A stretch of 64,000 nt of DNA from Leptospira sp. (GCA_009991425.1 JAACWH010000022.1:1-64000), one strand, 5' to 3'; shown: positions 43,789-52,969, counted from the stretch's first letter. Program-made: numbers and translations. Notes: generated by a model from the letters alone, not told the origin.

Positions 43789-45525
43789 TTGGACATTTTA
43801 GATTTCATAGTATTTGGGGCGATCATCCTGGGAATCTCTTTTACAGGTTTGTACTTCACTCGTTCTGAAAAAAATACTTCCTCTGATTATTTTCTCGCGG
43901 GAAAAAAGATCCGCTGGTGGGGTGTCGCAGGTTCTCTTTTTGCCACAAATATTTCTTCGAATCAATTAGTTGGAATGTTAGGTGTAGGATTTTCCATAGG
44001 ATTTGCACAGAGTCTTTATGAGTTCGGCAGCATTCCTGCCTTATTGATACTCGCATATTTTCTATTGCCCGCTTATCGTAAGCTAGGTGTAACTACACTT
44101 AGCCAATATCTGGAAAATAAATTTGGAAGAATGAGCAGTGTCGCTTATTCAATAATTTCTATCCTACTTATCCTAATCCAAATGACTGCTGCTTTTTATA
44201 TTGGAGCAAGGACAACTACATATTTGCTAGATGGAGCGGTCACTTATGAGTTGGTAGTTTTGCTTATGGCTTTTATTGTATTCGCATATACCTATAAGGG
44301 TGGACTTGAGTCTGTTATACTAACAGATGTAATTCAATCTTTCTTTTTGATTGGTTCTGCGCTGCTACTTACATTTTTTACTTTTTCCTCGGGCAAGACG
44401 GATTCCTTTTTCTCTCTTATTGTAAATCACGATAAACTTCATATTAGTCTTCCTGCAGACCATCCTCAGCTCCCTTTTCCAGGAGCAATGACCGGCTTAT
44501 TCCTGCTCCATCTTTTCTATTGGACTAGTAATCAATACATAGTTCAAAGGTCTCTTGCTGCTATATCATTGGAAGAAGCTAGGACTGGAATTTTTATTGC
44601 TTCCTTTCTGAAAATTCTAATTCCTTTCATCACAATAGTGACTGGTATTGCCGCTTCACAAATATTCTTATCTCAAGAACTTCTACCTGATGACACATTC
44701 TCGAAGTTATTAACTGAAGTTGTTCCATCTCATTACGGCTTTAAGGGCTTTATTCTTGCTGGCGTCTTTTGCGCGATTGTTTCTTCTTTGGATTCAATGG
44801 TGAATTCTGCTGCTACCTTATTTTCAATAGATCTCTATGCAAAATTGCATCCTAAGAAAACAACTGAAACTCAATTGATACAGGCTGGTCAATATTTTAC
44901 AATTTTTATCCTAGCACTTTCTATCTTATTTGCAATTACTCTTTATACTCCCGATTCAAAAGGAAATTTCTTTATAAGAGTATCCGATCAATCTTCCTAC
45001 TTAACGCCTGGGATCTTGGCTGTATTCCTAACGGGAATTTTATGGAGAACTCCATCTAAGACGATTGCTATAATAGTAATTTTGCTAAGTCCCTTTCTAT
45101 CTATTGCTCTGGAAAAATTCTATCTATTAAATTTATTTGACAAAGCAAGACCAATTTTTGGAGTGAAATTAAATTTCTTGTATAGAGTTCTTCTCTGTTT
45201 TTCAATCTCATTTGTTTTACTTGCTCTCTTCCCAGCCAAATCTAAAGAAGACCAGCATTCCAAAAAAGACACTAAAGATTTTCTTATAAATTTAAAAAAT
45301 TATATTTCCAACCGAACTACAAAACAATGGTTTATAATTGTTCCAATTTTTGTCGCTCTAGCATCTATTTTTATTCTTGGTGAAGTATCAGCTAATAGAA
45401 TTGAAACAGCTTTGCCTATTGCAATTTTATTTCTACTTATCAATAGACCTTGGAGATCCATAGAAAAGTCCTTAGTGGGATGTCTAATGGCTCTTTTTAG
45501 TTTTATATTAGTTTATTATTACTGA
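43789..45525 (+). CDS. Sodium:solute symporter (SSS family)
   Basis: The protein (578 residues from this TTG) has about 14 membrane segments and SSS hallmarks: F-L-A-G-K-K-I-R-W-W-G-V near 30, S-N-Q-L-V-G near 55, and G-V-F-C-A-I-V-S-S-L-D-S-M-V-N-S-A-A-T near 325. The TTG at 43789 with AAAGAGG just upstream is preferred over a TTG at 43759. It resembles the sugar/inositol branch of the family, but the substrate cannot be fixed. It is divergent from the SsuD-like operon. Confidence 0.86.
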   Translation: MDILDFIVFGAIILGISFTGLYFTRSEKNTSSDYFLAGKKIRWWGVAGSLFATNISSNQLVGMLGVGFSIGFAQSLYEFGSIPALLILAYFLLPAYRKLGVTTLSQYLENKFGRMSSVAYSIISILLILIQMTAAFYIGARTTTYLLDGAVTYELVVLLMAFIVFAYTYKGGLESVILTDVIQSFFLIGSALLLTFFTFSSGKTDSFFSLIVNHDKLHISLPADHPQLPFPGAMTGLFLLHLFYWTSNQYIVQRSLAAISLEEARTGIFIASFLKILIPFITIVTGIAASQIFLSQELLPDDTFSKLLTEVVPSHYGFKGFILAGVFCAIVSSLDSMVNSAATLFSIDLYAKLHPKKTTETQLIQAGQYFTIFILALSILFAITLYTPDSKGNFFIRVSDQSSYLTPGILAVFLTGILWRTPSKTIAIIVILLSPFLSIALEKFYLLNLFDKARPIFGVKLNFLYRVLLCFSISFVLLALFPAKSKEDQHSKKDTKDFLINLKNYISNRTTKQWFIIVPIFVALASIFILGEVSANRIETALPIAILFLLINRPWRSIEKSLVGCLMALFSFILVYYY

Positions 45526-45559
45526 GCGCTTTTTTCAATTATCAACAAGTCAAAATTAT

Positions 45560-46735
45560 ATGAAGAACTACCAACCCTTTTATCAACCTGTAATTTCTAT
45601 TGAAGATAGTAGGGTATTTGGACATGAGATTTTGGCTAGAGATATCTCCGTTCAACCTGCGATTCTTCCCAAAGAGTTTATCAATCAAAATTCTCACGAT
45701 GAATTTAGAGATGCAATTGAGACATCAATTTTAGAAAAAACTTTTTCAGATTATAAATCCTCCCCTAAAGGTAAATTATTTATTAACTTAAGTCCTGATA
45801 GACTTTTGCGAGACTTAGAAGAAGATCCCAAGAAATCAGGACGATTAGGAATCCTTTCTCTAGTAGAAAAGCACCAAATTCCTCCCGAAAATATATATTT
45901 AGAGATTATAGAAATCTCCACTCTCCGTTCATTAGATTCCCTTGCCACTGCTGTTGAACTAGCTAAGCACATGGGCTATAAAATCGCTATGGATGATGTT
46001 GGTTCGGAATCTTCCAATTTAGAACGCCTCGGCGCACTCCAACCAGATATCATTCGAATTGATCTAATACTGCTCAAGAAATCTCTTCAATCCAATCGTT
46101 ACAAATCTATGTTAGAGTATCTAAAAGATTTGAGTCTAGGTATAGGAGCAGAACTACTATTTGAGGGAATTGAGACTTTAGATGAGATGAATCTTGCTAT
46201 TGATTCGAGTGCTCGCTATCTCCAAGGTTTTCTTTTGGGTATGCCATCTGCCGAGGCTCGTAATTTGCTTGAGATGCCTAAGCAGCTTGAGAATTATTTA
46301 GTCGAGTTTCATAGTTCAAAGAGAAATTCCATTTTGCAAGAAATTGACTTTGAGGAAAGGACTAGAAATATATTAACTAAGCAAAATATTTTTAGCAAAA
46401 GAATCCAAGACATTCTCCATATAGATGTACAATCTGTATTTTTCGCAACTCCTGAAATCATGAGAGTCTATGCTACGGATTGGAATGGGAATCAAATTTC
46501 ACCATATTATGAAAGGTCACAAGGAAGCTCATTCAAACAAGATAGTAAATCAATAGGTAAGAATTGGTCTTATATGAGTTATTTTTATAAGCATATTAAA
46601 TTATGCTTTCGTTATAAAAATTCTTGGAATACACAGGATCCTTATTTTGATTCTAAGTTGGATCAAAGGGTTCTTGTATTTTCCAAAATCTTAGATAATG
46701 AAGCAATTTTATTCGTGGATGTTGTGCTTCCCTAG
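45560..46735 (+). CDS. EAL-domain protein with a YkuI_C-type C-terminal domain
   Basis: The EAL domain spans about 1-245 and has E-I-L in place of E-A-L (near 24), N in F-I-N-L-S-P, E in L-E-I-I-E, D-D-V-G, E-G-I-E and Q-G-F. The usual K-I-D is R-I-D, so phosphodiesterase activity on c-di-GMP is likely but not certain. Residues 255-391 match the PAS-like YkuI_C domain (V-Y-A-T-D-W-N-G-N-Q-I-S-P, then G-K-N-W-S-Y), thought to sense a ligand. It has no membrane segment. It follows the symporter by 34 bases. Confidence 0.8.
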   Translation: MKNYQPFYQPVISIEDSRVFGHEILARDISVQPAILPKEFINQNSHDEFRDAIETSILEKTFSDYKSSPKGKLFINLSPDRLLRDLEEDPKKSGRLGILSLVEKHQIPPENIYLEIIEISTLRSLDSLATAVELAKHMGYKIAMDDVGSESSNLERLGALQPDIIRIDLILLKKSLQSNRYKSMLEYLKDLSLGIGAELLFEGIETLDEMNLAIDSSARYLQGFLLGMPSAEARNLLEMPKQLENYLVEFHSSKRNSILQEIDFEERTRNILTKQNIFSKRIQDILHIDVQSVFFATPEIMRVYATDWNGNQISPYYERSQGSSFKQDSKSIGKNWSYMSYFYKHIKLCFRYKNSWNTQDPYFDSKLDQRVLVFSKILDNEAILFVDVVLP

Positions 46736-46746
46736 TTAAGTAGGAA

Positions 46747-47028
46747 TCAATCCCACTTTTTTAATTCAAGAATTTCTTTTAGCTCTATAATACTTTGGTA
46801 GATATTTGCATAGACTGTTACTGCATTGCTTGCATCTTTCAATGCGGCAGGGAAGAGAAAACCTTCTTCCATGTTTTGCTTAAAAACCAAGCAGGGATTT
46901 TCTTCTGGGTTCTCTAATTCCACTAGGGTCTTTTGTAGAGAAGCAAGTAGTTCCTCAGCAAGTGATTTGGTTTCTGGAACTTTCATGAGATTTGTGAGTC
47001 GAATGGGAAAAAGTTGTGATGTTGCCAT
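46747..47028 (-). CDS. Small helical protein of unknown function
   Basis: The 93-residue product is predicted mostly helical, with heptad-like Leu spacing (L-A-E-E-L-L-A-S-L-Q-K-T-L-V-E-L near 22-38) and a single Cys. It has no signal peptide and no family is recognised. It faces the EAL gene and lies downstream of the UbiA-like gene's neighbour region on the same strand. It is accepted as a gene because the frame fills the gap and its composition is protein-like. Confidence 0.55.
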   Translation of the reverse strand: MATSQLFPIRLTNLMKVPETKSLAEELLASLQKTLVELENPEENPCLVFKQNMEEGFLFPAALKDASNAVTVYANIYQSIIELKEILELKKWD

Positions 47029-47070
47029 AATAAAAGAAGAATCAATACTGTTGGAAAGAAAAGGTTTTTT

Positions 47071-47952
47071 TTAGGCCAGAAAAAATAATATAAAAGGCAA
47101 CTCTCCGATCATTCTTACAAGATCTTTATTCTGTTTCATTTTTGAATAAACTAAAATCTGAATAATAGGAATTATCAAAGCAAATGCAAAGACTAAATAT
47201 GTTCTCAAATTCAGTAAATTAGTATCTTGGTTGAAAATAGAGATTGCACTGAATATACCAGCTAATGAAGATAATGCGAAAATCCACTGTGTTTTTTGAA
47301 TCCCAATTTGAATCGGTAGTGAGGGAAAGCCTTCTATCTTATCATCCTCATAGTCGGAGACTGCGTTCACTATAAGATTATTCCAAACTATTGAAAAGAG
47401 AAAAATTATAAGAAGGATTTCTATTTTGCTCATCTGAGACAGAGGAGATGGCTGAAGAATCGGGAAGGCTGTTCCAATTGTATAAATTATTGCAATCGTC
47501 ATTTCTTTAACAGGATAAAAACGATTTTGAAAGAAAGGTAGATTCAAAATTAAAAAGTGTAAAATAGCTATGGCACCAATTGAAAGACCAGTGAAAATCA
47601 TTTCTTCTGTAAAAAAATACAAACCACCAAATAGTGAGGTACCGATAGATATTAAAATCGATAGTAGTAAAAATAATGAATGCTTTTGGTGGTATTTACG
47701 TCTTGGATTCTGGTCAAGCTCTGAGTTAGTTTGGATGTCTAGCCAATGATCGAGGTTGTATATTCCATACACTGCGAGTGGAAATATGAAAAACCAGGCG
47801 AAGGGGATAGGCTCATTAGATATTTTCCAGAAAAAACTTCCAACGGCTGTAGCACCTAATACTACATCAATGCTTAAATAAGATGAAATAAGGAATAACT
47901 TTTTAATTTTTAGAAAGCAGAGTGCACCTAGAGATTCTAACATCTTCCTCAA
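47071..47952 (-). CDS. UbiA-superfamily prenyltransferase-like membrane protein
   Basis: The 293-residue protein has eight or nine membrane segments. The two Asp-rich motifs are N-L-D-H-W-L-D near 82-88 (a form of N-D-x-x-D-x-x-x-D) and D-Y-E-D-D-K-I-E-G-F-P-S-L near 205-217. UbiA enzymes transfer prenyl chains to aromatic or other acceptors in the membrane. The first motif is diverged, so the substrate, and even activity, are uncertain. No quinone gene is adjacent. Confidence 0.72.
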   Translation of the reverse strand: MRKMLESLGALCFLKIKKLFLISSYLSIDVVLGATAVGSFFWKISNEPIPFAWFFIFPLAVYGIYNLDHWLDIQTNSELDQNPRRKYHQKHSLFLLLSILISIGTSLFGGLYFFTEEMIFTGLSIGAIAILHFLILNLPFFQNRFYPVKEMTIAIIYTIGTAFPILQPSPLSQMSKIEILLIIFLFSIVWNNLIVNAVSDYEDDKIEGFPSLPIQIGIQKTQWIFALSSLAGIFSAISIFNQDTNLLNLRTYLVFAFALIIPIIQILVYSKMKQNKDLVRMIGELPFILFFLA

Positions 47953-48003
47953 ACCCTATTAGGGAATATCATAACTAAGCTTCCTTTAGATTGAATCAAA
48001 ATT

Positions 48004-48957
48004 TTATTGATTCAACTTAGATAGTGTTTCTTCATTTTGCTTCTTAAATTCTAAAAATGCATTTAAGGTCGTTCCATAATCATTATGTGCATTCCATACA
48101 ATAAAGCCTTTGCTCTTCGCGTCAAGTGTAGCCTGCATTTGAGCTTTGATATAATCTTTATAGCTTAGACCAGAGGCTCCAATATGCATTTGAAATCCTT
48201 GTATCCAAGCAATTGCCGAAGTTGTAGGCTTAGATCTTTGGATAGTCTTTTGCATGCCTTCTAATACTGTAGTATAGGGGTCACCTACTCTTGATTTGAG
48301 TCCATAGAAATGAGATGGATAGAGCATTGGGTACAAATTGTCCACTACTTCAGCAAAATTCTCAACTCTCTGACCAATAGCATCATTTTCAATAAAAGGA
48401 ACTCTTCCGAATATATCAGCTCCGAATTGTACATCTTGTCCGCAATCCTTCAAAGTATCTCTTCTGATTTCAGAGATAATACCTGTTATATTTTCATATC
48501 TCTTATCAAAGCTTGCTCGAAAATCCCAACCTCCATCAGAGTAACGAATATAATCCAAGTTAATTTCTTTAAAACCTTGTAAACAAGAATAGGAAACAGC
48601 AGCCTTAATACTCTTCATCCTTTCCTTGCTTGGAAATTGAGAAGTTAATCCTCCCTCGAAATTTACAACTCTTGCTATAGCATACAGATCGTTCAATTTA
48701 AAGTAGTCAATTATTCCTTCAGGTAGCTTGCGGGGTTGAGCATCTACTATAACAGTGTTTATGCCTGCTTTTTTGAGATCGGCAACAAGGCTTTGCAGTA
48801 ATTTAGGAGTTGAGGCTGTGCGGTTCGAGACATAAACTCCTTGGTAAAATGAAGGTGCTGAATTTGATGATTTAGCCTCGCCATTATTTTCGGAGGCATT
48901 GGAACTTTTGCAGCCCAGGAAAAACATTAATGCAGTGAAAAAAACAAATTTGCTCAT
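48004..48957 (-). CDS. Lipoprotein with a DUF4015-type putative glycosyl hydrolase domain
   Basis: The 317-residue protein has a lipoprotein signal ending at C16 (F-F-L-G-C) and a TIM-barrel-like domain: G-V-Y-V-S-N near 40, I-N-T-V-I-V-D-A near 70, A-R-V-V-N-F near 93, E-I-N-L-D-Y-I-R-Y near 128, and P-M-L-Y-P-S-H-F near 200. These are DUF4015 landmarks. The family is related to GH13-like hydrolases, but no substrate is known. It is divergent from the deacetylase-like gene with a 61-base gap. Confidence 0.78.
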   Translation of the reverse strand: MSKFVFFTALMFFLGCKSSNASENNGEAKSSNSAPSFYQGVYVSNRTASTPKLLQSLVADLKKAGINTVIVDAQPRKLPEGIIDYFKLNDLYAIARVVNFEGGLTSQFPSKERMKSIKAAVSYSCLQGFKEINLDYIRYSDGGWDFRASFDKRYENITGIISEIRRDTLKDCGQDVQFGADIFGRVPFIENDAIGQRVENFAEVVDNLYPMLYPSHFYGLKSRVGDPYTTVLEGMQKTIQRSKPTTSAIAWIQGFQMHIGASGLSYKDYIKAQMQATLDAKSKGFIVWNAHNDYGTTLNAFLEFKKQNEETLSKLNQ

Positions 48958-49018
48958 AAAAAATCCTTGATTTGATGCATTCCAATCTAACTAACTGGAA
49001 TGGGTCTAAAACATTACA

Positions 49019-49960
49019 ATGATAGGGAATCAAACGGCACTGATTTGGAAAGAAGAATTCCTGGAACACGATACGGGGCTTCATCCAGAAAAGAAAGAGC
49101 GTCTCACAGCAATCCGCAACCGATTAGAAAAAACGAGTTATTATTCAAATCTACAAAGACCTGAAGTCAAGCCAGCATCTATAGAAACTATAGCAAAAAT
49201 CCACAACAATAATTATATACTAACATTACAAGAGCTATGTGATAAAAAAAGATCAGGCTTTATAGATGCGGACACTCCGTACTCGCAAGGAACCTTTCAT
49301 GCAGCAAGCCTTGCGGCTGGATCTGCACTCACACTTGCTGATGCGGTTTGGTCTGGAGAGGCTACTAATGGAATCGCATTGGTGCGTCCGCCAGGACATC
49401 ATGCAGTTCAAGAGTCAGCTATGGGATTTTGCTTTTTCAATAATATTGCAATTTGTGCGAAGTATTTGCAGACATTAGGTGCTAAGAAAATTTTTATTCT
49501 AGATTGGGATGTCCATCATGGAAATGGAACTGAGGCAAGTTTCTATGAGGATGATACAGTATTTTTCTCAAGTCTACACCAATATCCTTTTTATCCAGGA
49601 ACGGGAAAGGCTTCCAATATTGGAAGAGGCAAGGGTGAGGGTGCAAATTTAAATTGTCCTCTACCTCGAGGTTCTGTAGAGGCAGATTACATTAAAGAGT
49701 TTGAAAATAAAATATTTCCTGCTATGGATCAATTTGGTCCTGATATTATATTAATCTCTGCTGGTTTTGATGCCCACAAGGATGATCCCTTAGGTGGTAT
49801 GGAATTAGAATCCTCAAGCTTTGAAGCATTTACTAGAATTCTGCAAGATAAAGCTAAAGAGTACTGCGGCGGGAAAATGATTTCCTTCCTGGAAGGCGGC
49901 TATGATCTCAAAGCATTAGCCGATTCTGTTGAAGCCCATGTAAGTGTTTTGGTTAGTTGA
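49019..49960 (+). CDS. Histone-deacetylase-family (arginase-fold) deacetylase
   Basis: The 313-residue protein has R-P-P-G-H-H-A near 122, the zinc ligands D and H in D-W-D-V-H-H-G-N-G-T near 162-171, and the third Asp in A-G-F-D-A-H-K-D-D-P-L-G-G near 248. Bacterial relatives include acetylpolyamine amidohydrolases and AcuC. Acetylpolyamine deacetylation would fit the polyamine island of this window, but the gene is 15 kb away, so this is speculation. There is no obvious ribosome site before the ATG. Confidence 0.87.
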   Translation: MIGNQTALIWKEEFLEHDTGLHPEKKERLTAIRNRLEKTSYYSNLQRPEVKPASIETIAKIHNNNYILTLQELCDKKRSGFIDADTPYSQGTFHAASLAAGSALTLADAVWSGEATNGIALVRPPGHHAVQESAMGFCFFNNIAICAKYLQTLGAKKIFILDWDVHHGNGTEASFYEDDTVFFSSLHQYPFYPGTGKASNIGRGKGEGANLNCPLPRGSVEADYIKEFENKIFPAMDQFGPDIILISAGFDAHKDDPLGGMELESSSFEAFTRILQDKAKEYCGGKMISFLEGGYDLKALADSVEAHVSVLVS

Positions 49961-50184
49961 ATATTTCTGTAGGATATAGTTAAGATAGTTTAAAAATAAA
50001 TTTTTAAATTATCCAATGGATCTAATTTTAAAGCCTTAAATTTGATTCGCCAAACTAAATAAAGATGGTGTTTGCCTTTCGTCGTACCAGGAAAATATCT
50101 TGAAAAAAGTAAGCTTTTTATAATTGTAGGATTCAATCATTCACCAACGCGTATTGTATGCAAAATGAATAGAAGGTTCGTAAA

Positions 50185-51477
50185 ATGATTTCCTACATAA
50201 AAAATATTGATTTAAAATCTCAATTCATCATAGTGATTTTAATCATATTGTTATCTTTTTCTTTAAGTAATTGTAAAAAGATAGATTCATTCAACGTTTG
50301 TGATCCTACATCTGAAGAATTCTTATCTACTATTTTATTCAAATTAGGTATAGGTGATGACTCTAGTCATTGTGGATATGCAATCAATCAGGATAAGGGA
50401 TGCAAATTAAACCAAAAAGAAGTGATGCAACCTGAGAACTGGAAATTTGTTCAGGCAGAACTTACCAAACAAGCTTCCCTTGGATCAAGAGCAACATCTG
50501 TTTCCACTATTTCAACTACAGGAGTTGGTAATCCAAAATGGGGTGCTTTAAGTCTTGCTTTAAATGGGAAATTATATGCAATGCCTTCAGGAAGTTCAAC
50601 AATTCTTGAGATCGATCCAAATTCTGGAACCTCCAGAGAAATTCCTGTACCTGGATCTATAACTGGTACGCATGCTACTGGTGTTTTAGCATTAAATGGA
50701 AAAATATATTCCATTCCTTTTAATTCAGATTTTATTATAGTTTTTGATCCTTTAACAGAATCAGTTGAATCTATAGCCTCACCCATCTTAAGCGAAGATA
50801 AAAAATGGTTTGGTGGTGTTCTCGCACCCAATGGCAAAATCTATGCCCCACCAGGTGATGCTTCTGGCATTCTTGTTATTGATCCAAGTAATAATTCTAC
50901 TTATACAATTGCTTCTCCTGCAGCAGGAACCTTTAAATGGATTTCTGGATCACTTGCACCCAATGGCAAAATCTATGGAGCTCCTGGTTCACAAGATTCT
51001 ATTTTAATGATTGATCCATCCAATGATACTGTTTCAACTTTAGCAATCACTAAGACTGGAATATTAAAGTGGTCAGGATTGAGTTTAGGTATTGATGGAA
51101 AACTATATGGAACTCCATTGATCAGTAATTCTGAGGTAATTGTATTTGATCCTTTTAGAGAAAATATAAGTTATATTGAAGCAGGAAGCAGTAACGCATC
51201 TGGTGCTTGGTTTGGTGGTTCACTAGCACCCAATGGGATAATTTATCATACTCCCTATTACACTCAGCCCATCTTGCAGATAGATACTACATCACAATCT
51301 ACTAGTATCGTTAACCAACCTTTTGCGGGGAATGACAAATGGACTAATTTTCGATTAGCCAGAAATGGAAAATTGTATGCAGGGCCAGCAAGCTTAGTAG
51401 ATAGTTTAGTCTTTGATCCCGGTTCCAATGGAGCATTCTGTGATTCCATTTTATTCAGTTCGTATTTCAATCACTGA
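50185..51477 (+). CDS. Lipoprotein with seven NGK-type propeller repeats
   Basis: The 430-residue protein has a lipoprotein signal ending at C30 (S-L-S-N-C), a leader with C39-D-P and C63-G-Y, and seven repeats of 40-50 residues. Each repeat carries N-G-K-I/L-Y-x-x-P, about nine residues, then I-x-x-I/F-D-P (first near 130, last near 410). Seven repeats suggest a seven-bladed beta propeller unrelated in sequence to RCC1. It has the same N-terminal Cys spacing as two other lipoproteins here. A perfect AT-rich inverted repeat (TTTAAAAAT/ATTTTTAAA) lies upstream near 49990. Confidence 0.75.
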   Translation: MISYIKNIDLKSQFIIVILIILLSFSLSNCKKIDSFNVCDPTSEEFLSTILFKLGIGDDSSHCGYAINQDKGCKLNQKEVMQPENWKFVQAELTKQASLGSRATSVSTISTTGVGNPKWGALSLALNGKLYAMPSGSSTILEIDPNSGTSREIPVPGSITGTHATGVLALNGKIYSIPFNSDFIIVFDPLTESVESIASPILSEDKKWFGGVLAPNGKIYAPPGDASGILVIDPSNNSTYTIASPAAGTFKWISGSLAPNGKIYGAPGSQDSILMIDPSNDTVSTLAITKTGILKWSGLSLGIDGKLYGTPLISNSEVIVFDPFRENISYIEAGSSNASGAWFGGSLAPNGIIYHTPYYTQPILQIDTTSQSTSIVNQPFAGNDKWTNFRLARNGKLYAGPASLVDSLVFDPGSNGAFCDSILFSSYFNH

Positions 51478-51504
51478 TTCAAAAAAGATTATCAAAGTTT
51501 CCTA

Positions 51505-51534
51505 TTGACAAAAGTATACTTGTCTCTATACTTG
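51505..51534 (+). promoter_or_regulatory. Promoter and operator of the vapBC pair
   Basis: TTGACA (51505-51510) and TATACT (51527-51532) are 16 bases apart. The spacer holds the palindrome AAGTATACTT (51512-51521), and TATACTTG occurs twice (51515-51522 and 51527-51534). Toxin-antitoxin complexes commonly repress through such sites. Confidence 0.65.
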
Positions 51535-51561
51535 GGATAGAGAATAATCTAGGAGACTCGC

Positions 51562-51792
51562 ATGCCACAACTATCATTGTATATAGACCAAAAGACTCTA
51601 AAGAAAATTGAAGATGCTGCGAAGAAAGAAAAAGTCTCCATTTCTCAATGGGCAAAAAGTAAATTAATAAACTCATTTGAGAATACTTGGCCTGATCAAT
51701 ATTTTCATCTTTATGGTTCCATTCAAGATGAATCTTTTGAAAAACCCAATCAATTGGATTTTCAGGAAGATCAAGTTAGAGATAAATTATGA
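51562..51792 (+). CDS. vapB: Ribbon-helix-helix antitoxin
   Basis: The 76-residue protein begins Q-L-S-L-Y-I-D-Q-K-T-L-K-K-I-E-D-A-A, a ribbon-helix-helix strand and helix, followed by S-I-S-Q-W-A-K-S-K-L. The acidic tail probably wraps the toxin. The gene overlaps the PIN toxin gene by four bases and has a promoter with palindromic sites, as expected for a self-regulating antitoxin. Confidence 0.82.
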   Translation: MPQLSLYIDQKTLKKIEDAAKKEKVSISQWAKSKLINSFENTWPDQYFHLYGSIQDESFEKPNQLDFQEDQVRDKL

Positions 51793-52187
51793 ATTATTTT
51801 CTGGATACTAATATCTGTATTTATTTTCTAAAGGGAAAAAGTAGTGAGATTCAGAATAAATTGACAAAAGTAAATCCAAACCGAATCAAAGTTCCATCGA
51901 TTGTTAAAGCTGAGTTATTATTGGGAGCTCTTAAAAGCAATCAAGTTAAAAAGAACCGTGAAATAGTGTTAGATTTTTTGAATCCATTGGAAATCATTCC
52001 ATTTGATGATGGAGCTTCCGAAATTTATTCAGAGATTCGATCGAATTTAGAAAGACACGGACAACCCTTAGGTCCAAACGATCTTATCATTGCCTCTATT
52101 GTAGTTAGCAAAAATGGAATTCTTGTTACGAATAATGAGAAGGAATTCTCAAGAGTTCCTTCCTTGAAACTAGAAAATTGGTTGTAG
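51789..52187 (+). CDS. vapC: PIN-domain toxin VapC
   Basis: The 132-residue PIN nuclease has acidic metal residues D6 (F-L-D-T-N), E42 (V-K-A-E-L-L-L-G), D98 (G-P-N-D-L-I-I-A) and the C-terminal T-N-N-E-K-E-F-S-R-V. It is expected to cut RNA, in many cases initiator tRNA or rRNA, when free of antitoxin. All active-site residues are intact, so the module looks functional. Confidence 0.88.
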   Translation: MNYFLDTNICIYFLKGKSSEIQNKLTKVNPNRIKVPSIVKAELLLGALKSNQVKKNREIVLDFLNPLEIIPFDDGASEIYSEIRSNLERHGQPLGPNDLIIASIVVSKNGILVTNNEKEFSRVPSLKLENWL

Positions 52188-52206
52188 AAATCAGTTTTTG
52201 GACTGA

Positions 52207-52260
52207 AATACATATCTCACCAAACTACAGAAAGATTGGTTGACTTTTTGGAGATGTATT
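52207..52260. repeat. Imperfect inverted repeat after vapC
   Basis: AATACAT-CTC-CCAAA on the left pairs, with small bulges, with TTTGGAGATGTATT on the right. It lies just after the vapC stop and could act as a transcript end, although no T-run follows. Confidence 0.3.
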
Positions 52261-52296
52261 GAAAATTTCTTGTGAAAAGATAGGGTTAATATAACA

Positions 52297-52313
52297 GTAG
52301 GATTCAATCCTAC
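52297..52313. repeat. Short palindrome before a small secreted-protein gene
   Basis: GTAGGAT and ATCCTAC flank TCA, ending five bases before the ATG at 52318. The half GTAGGATTCAATC also occurs near 50132, upstream of the propeller lipoprotein. It could be an operator or a translation-blocking hairpin. Confidence 0.35.
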
Positions 52314-52317
52314 GGCA

Positions 52318-52665
52318 ATGAGAATGACTTTCAAAAATAACACTTTTCGCACATTTATTTGTCTATTCTCATTAAGAGCAATCTTGTTCTCATCATTATC
52401 ATGTATTTTAGTTAATACGAAAAAGAATGATGATTTTTATATTAATAATTTTACATACACAAAGAATTCCGAAAACCGAAAAGAGCTTCTTGATTATGAA
52501 ACAGAGGTATGTGGAATTAATTATACGAATAGACAACTAATTGAAAAATTGCGGCTTGCATTGAACAAAGATTACAAAGGAATTCGATTCTATAATGTAA
52601 ATTTGCAATATTCATACAATCTTTCTAAAGGTTATAACTGTTTGAGGTTTTCAGGTGAATACTAA
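52318..52665 (+). CDS. Small secreted protein of unknown function
   Basis: The 115-residue product has a hydrophobic start that looks like a lipoprotein signal (S-S-L-S-C near 30). The mature part holds a Cys pair (V-C-G-I-N and Y-N-C-L-R) and many Tyr and Asn. No family is recognised. It overlaps the next small gene by 11 bases, so the two form a pair. The ribosome region coincides with a small palindrome. Confidence 0.55.
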   Translation: MRMTFKNNTFRTFICLFSLRAILFSSLSCILVNTKKNDDFYINNFTYTKNSENRKELLDYETEVCGINYTNRQLIEKLRLALNKDYKGIRFYNVNLQYSYNLSKGYNCLRFSGEY

Positions 52666-52969
52666 AGTTTCTATTATTTTGTTTAGTTTTATTATATTAT
52701 TTTCATTACAGGCTGATAGGAAAAGAAATACATTGATTTTTAATAACATTCAGTTTGACAGTCATCAATGCAATATGCAAAAGCATAAGCATTGTAAATT
52801 TTCATTTTTGGCAAGTGAGGTAAATTTAGAAAAAACAATCAAAGAGATCCAATTTAAAAAGAGTATTTATATTCATGAAATTGAATATTTTACTGAGGAC
52901 TATATTGGATTTCCTTATGGATACCAAAAGAATTGTGTTCATATCCAATATTGTCGTTTGGATGAATGA
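52655..52969 (+). CDS. Small secreted protein of unknown function (second of a pair)
   Basis: The 104-residue product has a signal peptide (about 1-20, ending L-Q-A-D) and a Cys/His-rich middle (H-Q-C-N-M-Q-K-H-K-H-C-K). The C-terminus contains Y-F-T-E-D-Y-I-G-F-P-Y-G-Y-Q-K-N-C. It overlaps the previous gene. A decayed copy of its last 35 codons lies at 55617-55723, proving that this sequence has been duplicated and has changed as a coding unit. Confidence 0.6.
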   Translation: MNTKVSIILFSFIILFSLQADRKRNTLIFNNIQFDSHQCNMQKHKHCKFSFLASEVNLEKTIKEIQFKKSIYIHEIEYFTEDYIGFPYGYQKNCVHIQYCRLDE

